This document shows positions 1 through 6,181 of a stretch of 8,535 nt of DNA, piece after piece. The stretch is taken from assembly GCA_037147235.1 (NCBI GenBank), contig JBAWVO010000282.1:1-8535 (forward strand), given 5' to 3'. Below the pieces are notes generated by a model. It ran no database searches. It worked only from the letters and a program-made list of their open reading frames with translations, and was not told where the DNA came from. The DNA is from JANXQG01 sp037147235 (lineage in GTDB: Bacteria; Planctomycetota; Planctomycetia; Pirellulales; Thermoguttaceae). The position numbers and the translations under genes are program-made. Numbering within the stretch: position 1 is the stretch's first letter; each line of letters starts with the position of its first letter.

Positions 1-55
1 CCAATTTTGCCTCAATTTGGTCAACACATAGAAAAAGTTAGTGTCAGGAAAATTG

Positions 56-435
56 CGAATAGAGAATTGAGAATTGAAAATTGAGGACGGGGGGACGGGA
101 ACCACGAAAGAGACGAAAAACACGAAATGGGAAGACAAAATTAGGACGGAAAGATGGTGAGCAGAAAGATAAGACAGGAGGATTTGCTGGCCGCTTGCGG
201 TTTCGCAGTTTTGAAGGAGAGATTTGACCACGGATAACACGGATGAGGAGGAGAAGATTGGGATTTCGCGCAAAGGCGCAAAGAAGAGGGAGGAGAAAGG
301 GCCACGGAGGAAACACGGATGGAAACACGGATAAAAGACAGGAAGATAAAGGACAGGAAGGATAATTACCTTCTCCTATCCGTGTCGTCCGTGTTATCCG
401 TGGTTTGTTTATTTCTTTTCTATTTTTCTGTCCCT
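56..435. repeat. Intergenic block of degenerate repeat words, no gene
   Basis: Positions 1-651 contain no credible coding region. Overlapping open frames here are rich in K, R, F, L and S and come from base-composition bias. The block has several word families: gaattga/aattga repeats (about 63-86); an accacgaaa/gacgaaa/cacgaaa series (100-128); a ccacggataacacggat copy (228-244); a gcgcaaaggcgcaaag copy (268-283); and ccacgga/acacgga copies (302-333). An inverted copy of the ccacggataacacgga word lies at about 385-404, reading ccgtgttatccgtgg. The plus strand is purine-rich to about 360, then pyrimidine-rich. I recall similar words between genes in planctomycete and some other genomes. No function is assigned. 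Confidence 0.7.
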
Positions 436-485
436 CATTTTTCTGTCGAAAGTCTTTGGGAGAGGGGGGGAGAAGCTGCAAGGAG

Positions 486-569
486 GAACCACGAAAAACA
501 CAAAACAGACGAAAAGGAAAAGTTTCGTTCTTATTGTCTTTTTTCGTTTTTTCGTCTGTTTCGTGGTTC
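486..569. repeat. Imperfect inverted repeat of the accacgaaa word
   Basis: The left arm begins gaaccacgaaa (486-496) and continues to acagacgaaaa (505-515). The right arm (541-569) ends cgtctgtttcgtggttc, the reverse complement of both left segments. The left arm has about 8 extra bases between the two paired segments. The roughly 25-base loop is A/T-rich. It uses the same word family as the copy at 100-128, so it is probably a palindromic member of the same dispersed repeat. It lies about 80 bases past the 3' end of the minus-strand gene ending at 652, but lacks a terminator-like T tract next to a GC stem. Confidence 0.65.
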
Positions 570-651
570 ATCCCCGAGGTGTGGCTCGGTCAGAGAACGG
601 CCACAACCGATTTTTTTCGTCCGTGGCCAAGGCTAGGCAGGATGTCAGAAA

Positions 652-1092
652 CTACTTCGTTTTGCCAATGCTGCGGAGGAGACTGAGTGTCATCGCATCG
701 AAAACCAGACCGATCTCGCGGTATTCGCGGTCCTCCGACTGAAAGAAGATGGTGTAGGTTGCACCGTCAACACGCAAGCTGCGAATGCCGGCTGTGTTTG
801 TCAGGTCAAGACAGAAAAAATTAAGATCGAAGCCGATCAGATCGTGTCCGGCGATGGTTTCGTTAACCGGCTCAGCTTCCATGCCTTCATATTCCTTGCG
901 CATGACATCCAAGGCGGCCTGGGCCATTCGGGCTGGATCGGCCGATGCTGGATGCACGGCGACCGACCAGAATGCCCCACCGGGACTGAAGACCGTGACC
1001 GCGCTTTGGCCAGCGCGGACCTCTTCCTCATCCAGTTGCCAATTGTCAGGATACTGAAAAACAATGCCCAAGTTGTCGAATGTGGCTGGCAT
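652..1092 (-). CDS. Uncharacterised small protein, possibly PsbP/Mog1-like fold
   Basis: This encodes 146 residues with no signal peptide or membrane segment, so it is probably cytoplasmic. I chose the ATG at 1092, giving MPATFDNLGIVFQYPDNWQL. The frame stays open upstream to 1137, but those 15 residues do not resemble the protein body. No strong Shine-Dalgarno sequence is visible. The opening GIVFQYPDNWQLDEEE, then a beta-rich stretch (SAVTVFSPGGAFWSVAV), a helix (about 52-72), and two strand pairs (GHDLIGFDLNFFCLDL; GATYTIFFQSEDREY) recall PsbP/Mog1/DUF1795-type proteins, where a 'YP..W' motif near the N terminus is common. That is fold-level inference only. The gene stands alone and is divergent from the TPR lipoprotein gene, with a MITE between them. 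I believe it is a real gene because its composition is protein-like and ordered; its function is unknown. Confidence 0.75.
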   Translation of the reverse strand: MPATFDNLGIVFQYPDNWQLDEEEVRAGQSAVTVFSPGGAFWSVAVHPASADPARMAQAALDVMRKEYEGMEAEPVNETIAGHDLIGFDLNFFCLDLTNTAGIRSLRVDGATYTIFFQSEDREYREIGLVFDAMTLSLLRSIGKTK

Positions 1093-1169
1093 GGAACTAT
1101 CGTAACAAACGGATGCGGCGCAGGGAACACGGGGCACCCGCTTGTGGGGCGTGGCATTCCCAAAAGAAC

Positions 1170-1287
1170 TATACTGCTCGCGGTTGAGACTGACACTAGC
1201 CCGAAGCGCGAGCGAGGTTGCTAAGTCGTTGCCTCGCTTGCGCTTCGGGTTGGTATGGATCGGGACAATCTCAACCGCGACAGTATA
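1170..1287. mobile_element. 118-bp MITE-like palindromic element (TA-ended)
   Basis: The ends are perfect inverted heptamers, tatactg (1170-1176) and cagtata (1281-1287). They extend into terminal inverted repeats of about 22 bp (1170-1192 and 1266-1287), alike except for one 1-base insertion and one substitution. An inner arm pair, agcccgaagcgcgagcgagg (1198-1217) and its complement (1232-1251), matches at 18 of 20 positions around a 14-base loop. The right half has about 9 more bases between outer and inner arms than the left. No protein is encoded. A TA at each edge would fit a TA target duplication as made by IS630/Tc1-mariner transposases, but this is inference because TA is also part of the repeat. 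The inner arm resembles a palindrome I recall as very common in planctomycete genomes. The element fills much of the divergent intergenic region 1093-1414. Confidence 0.7.
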
Positions 1288-1347
1288 CCAAGCTCCCTTC
1301 CCTTGAGTAGAGCAGAGTATATTCCGTCGCCTTATCGTGCCAAAATG

Positions 1348-1400
1348 GAAAATCGGCGTAGCAACTGCCTTGCCGATTTGTTACGCTCTCGGCGATTTTC
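1348..1400 (+). promoter_or_regulatory. Possible leader with mutually exclusive hairpins
   Basis: Just upstream of the TPR lipoprotein gene, aaatcggc (1350-1357) is complementary to gccgattt (1372-1379). The overlapping segment gaaaatcggcg (1348-1358) also pairs, with one mismatch, with cggcgattttc (1390-1400). The two pairings exclude each other, as in attenuators. No T tract or known riboswitch signature is visible, and the second pairing ends 14 bases before the start codon. It could equally be a short dispersed repeat. No clear -35/-10 pair was found in 1288-1414. Confidence 0.25.
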
Positions 1401-1414
1401 AGAATTGGGTAAGA

Positions 1415-2350
1415 ATGCACCGAATTTCATTTACCATACTGTTTGCAGCTTGCCTAGGACCGGCAGCGGGGTGCCAATGGGTTGGGCTGCGCGATCCCGT
1501 TCCGGCCACACTGACGGCCTCGCGGAAGCTTTCCAGCGAAGGCAACGAGCTTCTGGAGCGGAAACAGCCGGAGAAGGCCGAAGCCAAGTTGGCCGAGGCT
1601 GTAAAAACTTGCCCCACCGATTGCGATGCTCGGTGCTACTATGCCGAAACGCTTTGGCTGCGTAACGCTCGGCCCGAGGCCGTGGCCCAATTGGTAGAGG
1701 CATGCCGTCTTAGCCCAGATTCCGATCTGAGGGTCCGGCTGGCCGAGATGTATCTGGAAATGGGCCATTTGGACCAAGCAGGACAAAACATCGACCAAGT
1801 CCTGAGCCGGAATCTCAAGCTGGCGGCCGCGTGGCGAGTTCGCGGCCGCGTTTTGCGATGCACGGGTGACCGCCTCCTGGCCGCCGGCGACCGCGTTCCG
1901 GCCCAGGTCGTTTACTTTCAGGCCCTAACGGATCTCCATCGGGCAGCCGGGTGTGATCTTAGCGACCGGCAGGTGATTCAAGAAACGGCTGCCGTCTATC
2001 GCAGCCTGGGGCAGCCGCAGAGGGCTTTGGAGAGCATGCAGAGCCTCGCGGAAACCTATTCGCCGGGCGAGGAACCGCAACAGGTTCTGTATTGGGCCGG
2101 ACTCGATTACATGGTTCTGCGACGCTATGACGACGCCGTGATGAGCCTGACCGCAGCCTTGTCGCGAGATCGCCCCACGCCGGAACTGCTCTATAGCCTG
2201 GGCGATGCCCAATATCGTAGCGGCCGGAATCAGTCGGCAGCCGCCTCGCTGCAACAGGCCCTGGTCCTCGATCCGCAACATGCCCCTAGCCGGCAGTTGC
2301 TGGGCGAGATTCAGGTGGCCCAGCAGGGCGGGACCGCAGTCTGGCGATAG
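1415..2350 (+). CDS. Tetratricopeptide-repeat lipoprotein
   Basis: This encodes 311 residues from the ATG at 1415. The frame is open from 1337, but the ATG at 1415 starts exactly at a lipoprotein signal peptide: positive MHR, hydrophobic ISFTILFAACLG, and a lipobox-like AAGC with Cys20. Only a weak purine stretch (aaga) precedes it. After the signal come TPR-type helical pairs: about 36-70 (EGNELLERKQPEKAEAKLAEAVKTCP), 71-104, 105-137 and, near the C terminus, about 230-300 (YDDAVMSLTAALSRD; RNQSAAASLQQALVLDPQHA). The spacing of small and large residues (A8, A20, A27, P32-like) is typical of TPRs. Such proteins act as protein-binding scaffolds; here it is probably tethered to a membrane facing the periplasm or planctomycete equivalent. 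The partner is unknown. It converges on the large TPR gene with only 26 bases between the two coding regions. Confidence 0.85.
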   Translation: MHRISFTILFAACLGPAAGCQWVGLRDPVPATLTASRKLSSEGNELLERKQPEKAEAKLAEAVKTCPTDCDARCYYAETLWLRNARPEAVAQLVEACRLSPDSDLRVRLAEMYLEMGHLDQAGQNIDQVLSRNLKLAAAWRVRGRVLRCTGDRLLAAGDRVPAQVVYFQALTDLHRAAGCDLSDRQVIQETAAVYRSLGQPQRALESMQSLAETYSPGEEPQQVLYWAGLDYMVLRRYDDAVMSLTAALSRDRPTPELLYSLGDAQYRSGRNQSAAASLQQALVLDPQHAPSRQLLGEIQVAQQGGTAVWR

Positions 2351-2380
2351 GGCGAAATCAATGGTGCGCCCACGATTCAC
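2346..2380. repeat. Dispersed repeat copy 1, at a convergent gene junction
   Basis: A 25-base stretch, 2356-2380, matches 5662-5686 at 22 of 25 positions; the shared 3' part is cacgattcac. A further shared octamer, gatagggc, lies just upstream in both (2346-2353 and 5642-5649). The gap between octamer and 25-mer is 2 bases here and 12 in the other copy. This copy contains the TAG stop of the plus-strand TPR lipoprotein (2348-2350) and the TGA stop of the minus-strand large TPR gene (2377-2379). A 5-bp stem gggcg/cgccc (2350-2354, 2367-2371) can form here. Confidence 0.6.
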
Positions 2381-5300
2381 TCTGTCTCAAGCGGGCCTTG
2401 ATCGTAGGGTGGTGAAGTGCTTTTGGGCTTCTTGGCGGCTTTGTAAAGCTCCGGCGCGATGCCGCGGGCGGTCAGTTCGGCACCGGCCAGCGAACGGTGA
2501 AGGTCGAACATGAATTCCGTTTCCGCGACGCACTTCTTCCAAGACACAATCGCCTCCTTGGGCTTACCGTGCAAATCAAGGTAACGGCCAAGAAAATAGT
2601 TGAAGGCAATACGCGGGTTGCGCGGGTCATTTCTCTCCAAGTCGCAAGGGCTCGGCGACTCGTCGGGAAGAGGATAAGCCTGATTGACGCGATCCGCCTC
2701 GGCCAGATCGACATCGCCTTTCCCGCCTTTTGCCAGGTCGTTCGCCAACATCCGCGCGAGGCTCGCCAGATGTACGTAGGCCATGCCACCCGATGCGGGC
2801 CGATAACGATTGCGCTGCTCGCTCAACCGCGCGAGGATTTCGTCGCGTCGCCGCGTGTTTTTCAGCTCGTCGGCAAGCAGTGCCACGTGCAGCCCGAAGA
2901 CCGGATTGTTCTGAGTAAAATAGCCCGCGAAGATCTGTTGGGCCTTTTCCGGCTGTTTCTCCAGGATCCAAAAGGCGGCCACCTTCTGTTCGCCGGCAAA
3001 ATTGGTATCCGAATTCGCGACAGCCATGGCCAGCTTGCGGGCGGCTTCCAGGTCGCCCTGGCCCGTTCGCCGGCAAAACAGATACCAATGCAACGCGGCG
3101 CAGGTGTAGCGCTCGGAGGCCGCCCTGGCGAGCGATTCGGCCGCCTCCCAGTGCTGCATCCCTTCCTGACATTCGGCACCTACCATCAGGCCCCATTGCG
3201 CATACGTTTCGGCGGCTCCTTGCGCATAAGGCAATGCCTTATCCCACTCCTTGTTTGCCATGAAGTGACGAGCCAGCGTCGCGCGAACCATGCCGTGCGA
3301 CAGGCCGTAGTCGGGCTGCTTCAGATACTCGTCCAACGTAGCGATCCACGCATCGGTTTTCCCCTGGTTTTTGTAAATACGAGCCAATTCCTCATAGGCC
3401 CGCGGTTCCGGGCAGGCGGCAACCGACACCTTCAGCCACTGCTCGGCTTCGGCCAATTCGCCGAACATCCTGTGATTTCTGGCGATACTACTTGCCAGGC
3501 CGGGAAAATCGCGTGCCTGCTTCTGTAAGACAGGGTCCGAGCGTTTTGAAGTTTCAAGAAGCATCTCCAGGGCTATCGACCGTGCATAGGGTGAAGCTTT
3601 GGCGACTCGCAATATGGCCTGCACGTCTTCTTGGGTCAAAGATCTCTTGCTCTTGCTGAAGAGATAGAGATCCCTCGCCGTTTCGTCGATCGACTCATGG
3701 ACGTGCTGGCTGATGCCGTCTGCAAACCAGCTATGCTTCACGTATGCCGACCAAAGGGCGATCGAAGTGATTTCAAGCCCCTCGGGATGTTGCAAAGTCC
3801 AGTGCTTCCATGCCTTGGCTTTTTCGTCGGGGTCGGAGGAGAAGGTACGCAGAAATGGGGCGAAGGGGTGTCCTTCGACCAGTGGAGCCGTGAGTTCAAT
3901 GAAGTTGTCTGGAGCGACACTCAGCCAGTTTACCTCAAAGTCGACCCGCCGCCACGCCTGCATGAACGACAGTTCCCGGATGAGATTTCCCAGCACGGCC
4001 CAGCTTGGCTCGCCCATGTCGCGTGCAGTTTTTTTCGACCCGGACTTGGACGGGGCATCGGTCTCCAACAGGGCTTGCACCAGGGCGTTTCGCGTACGGA
4101 ACTCCTTCACCACGGCGGCGTTATCGTCCTCCGTCGCGGCCCGCTGTGCGACAATTTTGCGAGCCAGCTCGGCGACCGGTTCCGGCAGTGCAGGCATGGC
4201 GGCGATGCGCGAATACAGTTTCTTGCCCGCAATCAAAATCCAGGTCAAGGTCGTGCGGTGCAGTGAGGCCACGCCGCCGTTGGTGCATGCACCGTCGTGA
4301 ATGCGATAGCACTCCGGCATTTTGCCTGCCGCCTCCAGCCCTTCGCGAACGGTTGCCGTCGGGTAGGCCGCCAATTCGACGGTCAAGTAACGGAGCAAGC
4401 GGGCCAGTTCCACGCTGGGGGGATCGACCTTTTCCGGCTGTAAGGGTTCCAGATTGAACTGGCAATGCGCGGCGATCAACTCGGCCCAGGCGGGCAGAGA
4501 CGTCTTTTCGCCCTGCTTGGCAACCTTAAAACCCGCGAGGCCCTCGGTGAGAGCGATGCTGGCCGCATCTGGCATGCCCGCCATGCCAAGGGCATAGCCA
4601 AGATGCAGGCGGCTCAGCGGATCGTTCTGCTTGGCTGCCAACCGCTGGGCGTAAAGCAGGGCTCGCGCCTTGAAGACTTTGTGTGCCGGATGCCAATGGA
4701 ACTCCGTCAGAACGCCGAGATTGGCATAGGCCCGGACCAAGGCCCCCAGCCGGGCCGGCGACTCGCCGCTGGTACGAATCAGGGCATGCAACTCCCGCAC
4801 GGCCGCAAATTGCGAGGTAAAGACCATCTCATTCAGGTTTTTGTCGATCTCCTCGGGAACGCCTGCCTCAGGGTGAAACGCCACCGCAGTTCCCTGAAAA
4901 CCGGCCTTCTTGAGGGCCTCGACGAAAGATGTCCGCGAAAAGCCTTCCGTTTCGGCTAGATACTTGTGGATATCGACGGACGGCGACTCGGAATCGAGGC
5001 TCTTTACCACCTGCACGAGCAGTGTGCCAAGTGCCACGGTGCCGCGGTACACAATCAACTTCGGCGGCACAAGGGGTTGTGTCGTCAGACGAATAGGCGG
5101 TTGGGCGACATCGGACGACATGGCATCACCCAGCGATGCGTCGCGCGTACTCAGGCCAAGTTCATCCCGCGCGGCGATCAGGATCGCCTGTCGGGCGATT
5201 TCACGCAGAAGGATTGCACGGTTCGTACGGCCCTCGCATCGAAAGGCAAAATCGGCCGTTCGATCCAGGTAGACGACCTGCTCGGACGCAGCCTGCTCAG

Positions 5301-5388
5301 CCTTTTGTACAACGCGATCTTCCGCCACACTGATGGCAACGATTGATATCAGCAGAAAACAAGCCCAAATCCCATGGCGGTAACACAC
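2377..5388 (-). CDS. Large secreted TPR-rich protein, function unknown
   Basis: This encodes 1003 residues. The start is a GTG at 5388, supported by gaggtg (5393-5398, minus strand) four bases upstream and by the signal peptide that follows: hydrophobic core IWACFLLISIVAISVA and likely cleavage after SVA (about residue 22). The protein is therefore probably exported. Residues about 40-175 are a non-repeat region. Residues about 190-300 contain TPR-like helix pairs (RLGALVRAYANLGV; PLSRLHLGYALGMAGMPDAA). The middle (about 300-600) is helical with few clear motifs. Residues about 640-860 hold the clearest repeats (FGELAEAEQWLKVSVAACPE; AYEELARIYKNQGKTDAW; EWDKALPYAQGAAETYAQWG). A final pair is near 926-955 (AFNYFLGRYLDLHGKPKEAI). 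No catalytic motif was seen. It may be a long solenoid scaffold in the cell envelope; this is inference. A long plus-strand open frame opposite it is a shadow. A MITE lies 22 bases upstream of its start codon. Confidence 0.85.
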   Translation of the reverse strand: MCYRHGIWACFLLISIVAISVAEDRVVQKAEQAASEQVVYLDRTADFAFRCEGRTNRAILLREIARQAILIAARDELGLSTRDASLGDAMSSDVAQPPIRLTTQPLVPPKLIVYRGTVALGTLLVQVVKSLDSESPSVDIHKYLAETEGFSRTSFVEALKKAGFQGTAVAFHPEAGVPEEIDKNLNEMVFTSQFAAVRELHALIRTSGESPARLGALVRAYANLGVLTEFHWHPAHKVFKARALLYAQRLAAKQNDPLSRLHLGYALGMAGMPDAASIALTEGLAGFKVAKQGEKTSLPAWAELIAAHCQFNLEPLQPEKVDPPSVELARLLRYLTVELAAYPTATVREGLEAAGKMPECYRIHDGACTNGGVASLHRTTLTWILIAGKKLYSRIAAMPALPEPVAELARKIVAQRAATEDDNAAVVKEFRTRNALVQALLETDAPSKSGSKKTARDMGEPSWAVLGNLIRELSFMQAWRRVDFEVNWLSVAPDNFIELTAPLVEGHPFAPFLRTFSSDPDEKAKAWKHWTLQHPEGLEITSIALWSAYVKHSWFADGISQHVHESIDETARDLYLFSKSKRSLTQEDVQAILRVAKASPYARSIALEMLLETSKRSDPVLQKQARDFPGLASSIARNHRMFGELAEAEQWLKVSVAACPEPRAYEELARIYKNQGKTDAWIATLDEYLKQPDYGLSHGMVRATLARHFMANKEWDKALPYAQGAAETYAQWGLMVGAECQEGMQHWEAAESLARAASERYTCAALHWYLFCRRTGQGDLEAARKLAMAVANSDTNFAGEQKVAAFWILEKQPEKAQQIFAGYFTQNNPVFGLHVALLADELKNTRRRDEILARLSEQRNRYRPASGGMAYVHLASLARMLANDLAKGGKGDVDLAEADRVNQAYPLPDESPSPCDLERNDPRNPRIAFNYFLGRYLDLHGKPKEAIVSWKKCVAETEFMFDLHRSLAGAELTARGIAPELYKAAKKPKSTSPPYDQGPLETE

Positions 5389-5392
5389 GTTT

Positions 5393-5398
5393 CACCTC
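5393..5398 (-). promoter_or_regulatory. Ribosome binding site deciding a GTG start
   Basis: On the minus strand gaggtg is followed by aaac and then the GTG at 5388. It is the best Shine-Dalgarno-like sequence near the start of the large TPR gene and supports GTG, as no in-frame ATG occurs before the signal peptide. It lies between the start codon and the left target duplication of the MITE. Confidence 0.6.
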
Positions 5399-5402
5399 GT
5401 TT

Positions 5403-5529
5403 TCAAGACTGGCTCTCCGCCAAGTTTGTGGTGCGGGCGTCTCGCCTGCCTGATTCAACCACAACATCTTGGGCAGGCGGGACGCCCGCACCACAATTAT
5501 CCGCAAACTCGACGGAGAGCCTCAAGACT
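5403..5529. mobile_element. MITE-like element (5411-5521) with 8-bp target duplications
   Basis: The element itself spans 111 bp (5411-5521). Its ends are perfect 9-bp inverted repeats, ggctctccg (5411-5419) and cggagagcc (5513-5521). It is flanked directly by identical octamers tcaagact (5403-5410 and 5522-5529), the signature of transposition with an 8-bp target duplication. The inner arms, tggtgcgggcgtctcgcctg plus cc at 5429-5450 and their complement at 5472-5493, match at all but one position around a 21-base loop. The right half has about 10 extra bases (cggataatt and neighbours) between outer and inner arms. No protein is encoded. The GG start and 8-bp duplication recall ISL3-family ends; that family link is tentative. 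It sits in the decayed toxin gene and immediately upstream of the large TPR gene. Confidence 0.8.
5496..5525 (-). promoter_or_regulatory. Candidate hybrid promoter made by the MITE insertion
   Basis: On the minus strand, TTGAGG (5520-5525) is followed after 18 bases by GATAAT (5496-5501). The first four bases of the -35 come from the target duplication and the last two from the MITE end; the -10 lies inside the MITE, in the extra stretch of its right half. It points at the large TPR gene starting at 5388. The -10 matches the sigma-70 consensus at 5 of 6 bases, the -35 at 4 of 6. The transcript would begin with the MITE hairpin. Such matches can occur by chance. Confidence 0.3.
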
Positions 5530-5679
5530 TTGTTGATGCGGAAAAATACAAGACAATCCGGTAGTTCCGTTCCGATTATCCATTCTCGATGCACGACTGT
5601 CAACGGCCACGGCCAAGTGAAACAAGGCGCAGGAAATATCGGATAGGGCCTCAGGGCAGAGAATCAATTGTGTGCTCAC
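5522..5679 (-). pseudogene. Decayed ParE/RelE-like toxin gene
   Basis: The frame starts at a GTG (5679) that overlaps the antitoxin stop by four bases (GTGA), the usual antitoxin-toxin coupling. It begins VSTQLILCPEALSDIS, like the first strand and helix of ParE/RelE toxins (…LxPEAxxDI…). The frame then loses resemblance. In another frame, from about 5600, the sequence reads TVVHREWIIGTELPDCLVFF then RINKVL, resembling the C-terminal strands of such toxins (…V.R.…FPY.V.YRI…V..VL). Only about 56 codons remain if the MITE is removed, against about 90-100 in an intact toxin, so an internal deletion and frameshift are likely. The MITE then interrupts the tail. If the MITE and one target copy are removed, the C-terminal frame ends at a TGA at 5392-5394, next to the large TPR gene's start. 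The assignment rests on weak similarity plus position. Confidence 0.55.
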
Positions 5680-5686
5680 GATTCAC
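5642..5686. repeat. Dispersed repeat copy 2, at the antitoxin-toxin junction
   Basis: The 25-mer at 5662-5686 and the octamer gatagggc at 5642-5649 correspond to the copy at 2346-2380. The spacer between the two blocks here is 12 bases, ctcagggcagag. This copy covers the antitoxin stop codon and the first codons of the toxin remnant, so part of the toxin remnant is itself repeat-like. Whether the sequence was inserted here or is an old duplication of the toxin start cannot be told from this window. Confidence 0.6.
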
Positions 5687-5897
5687 CCAGCAAACGCGAA
5701 CGTACGCTTTCCAGCGGCACGCCCCGTTCGGGATTGGCGTCGGCTGCGGCGACTCGCCGTTCTAACTCTCGCAGGTGCCACTCCGGCAGTGCAACCCCCT
5801 CAGGCTCGGGGATGCTGTCCCAAATCAAGCCGATTAGTTCCAGTCGCTCGGCAGGGCCAAGCAGGTTGATTCCAAATTGATCAAGGTTCATTTGCAT
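5676..5897 (-). CDS. Addiction-module antitoxin, PF09720-type
   Basis: This encodes 73 residues from the ATG at 5897. A second in-frame ATG at 5891 and a TTG at 5903 are possible. The sequence ggagggg (5908-5914, minus strand) serves as a Shine-Dalgarno sequence, 10 bases upstream of 5897. The protein has the layout of the 'putative addiction module component' family (about 70-80 residues): an N-terminal helix with LGPAERLELIGLIWDSIPEP (13-32), then LPEWHLRELERRVAAADANP (37-56) and the terminal GVPLESVRSRLL (59-70). In the family the WDSI and LERR…ANP elements are characteristic. These proteins neutralise ParE/RelE-type toxins encoded immediately downstream. Here the next frame overlaps by four bases but is broken, so this is probably an orphan antitoxin. 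It is intact and its frame is preserved, so it may retain another role or the decay may be recent. Confidence 0.85.
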   Translation of the reverse strand: MQMNLDQFGINLLGPAERLELIGLIWDSIPEPEGVALPEWHLRELERRVAAADANPERGVPLESVRSRLLGES

Positions 5898-6169
5898 CGT
5901 CAAGGTTCCCCTCCGGCTAACATCATCTCCCCTAGATCATATCCTCGAAAACCATCGCAGAAAAGAGCGGGAAGCTTGCCGGCCCACATTTCTCACCGTA
6001 GGTGGAGTTAGAAATCTTCGAGAGGTGCCCCTGTTGCACGTTGCGCCACTTCTGTCAGAATAATCATTTGGGTTTTCCTTGCTGTCCTACTGCTTTGAGA
6101 GTCCCGAATGGAACCCGAGGTTCTTCGGCGTTCGTAACGCACGCAGAGCGAACGGTTTCACGGGATGTT

Positions 6170-6175
6170 AAGGAG
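6170..6175 (+). promoter_or_regulatory. Ribosome binding site fixing the TIM-barrel start
   Basis: The sequence aaggag lies six bases before the ATG at 6182. It rules out the longer open frame from 6002, whose 60 extra residues are cysteine-rich and unlike the family. The 284 bases between the antitoxin start and this gene hold no other gene; a 6-bp inverted pair cgttcg/cgaacg (6129-6134, 6149-6154) is present, and I see no convincing promoter. Confidence 0.85.
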
Positions 6176-6181
6176 TTTTTT

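Noticed and set aside
599..628. ggccac/gtggcc inverted pair with a T run, as a terminator
   Set aside because: The T run is in the loop instead of after the stem, and the stem is only 6 bp, so it does not have terminator form.
44..686. Open frames of 93-175 codons on both strands in the first 700 bases
   Set aside because: They translate repeat words into K/R/F/S/L-rich strings with no start signals or family resemblance; composition bias explains them.
1093..1137. N-terminal extension of the small minus-strand protein
   Set aside because: The 15 extra residues are unlike the body of the protein and no ribosome binding site supports the upstream start.
2497..3528. 343-codon plus-strand frame opposite the large TPR gene
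   Set aside because: It is antisense to a protein with a signal peptide and clear repeats; the frame is arginine- and glycine-rich and lacks a ribosome binding site.
5403..5603. 66-codon minus-strand frame reading into the MITE, as an intact small protein
   Set aside because: Its last part is the translated palindrome of the MITE and its start is a TTG without support; only the first part resembles a toxin tail.
5388..5903. A new multi-gene defence or mobile system around the antitoxin
   Set aside because: The region holds only a toxin-antitoxin remnant and a non-coding MITE; no nuclease, helicase, transposase or other effector gene is present.
6002..6181. 60-residue extension of the TIM-barrel protein
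   Set aside because: The aaggag at 6170-6175 precedes the ATG at 6182, and the fold starts there.
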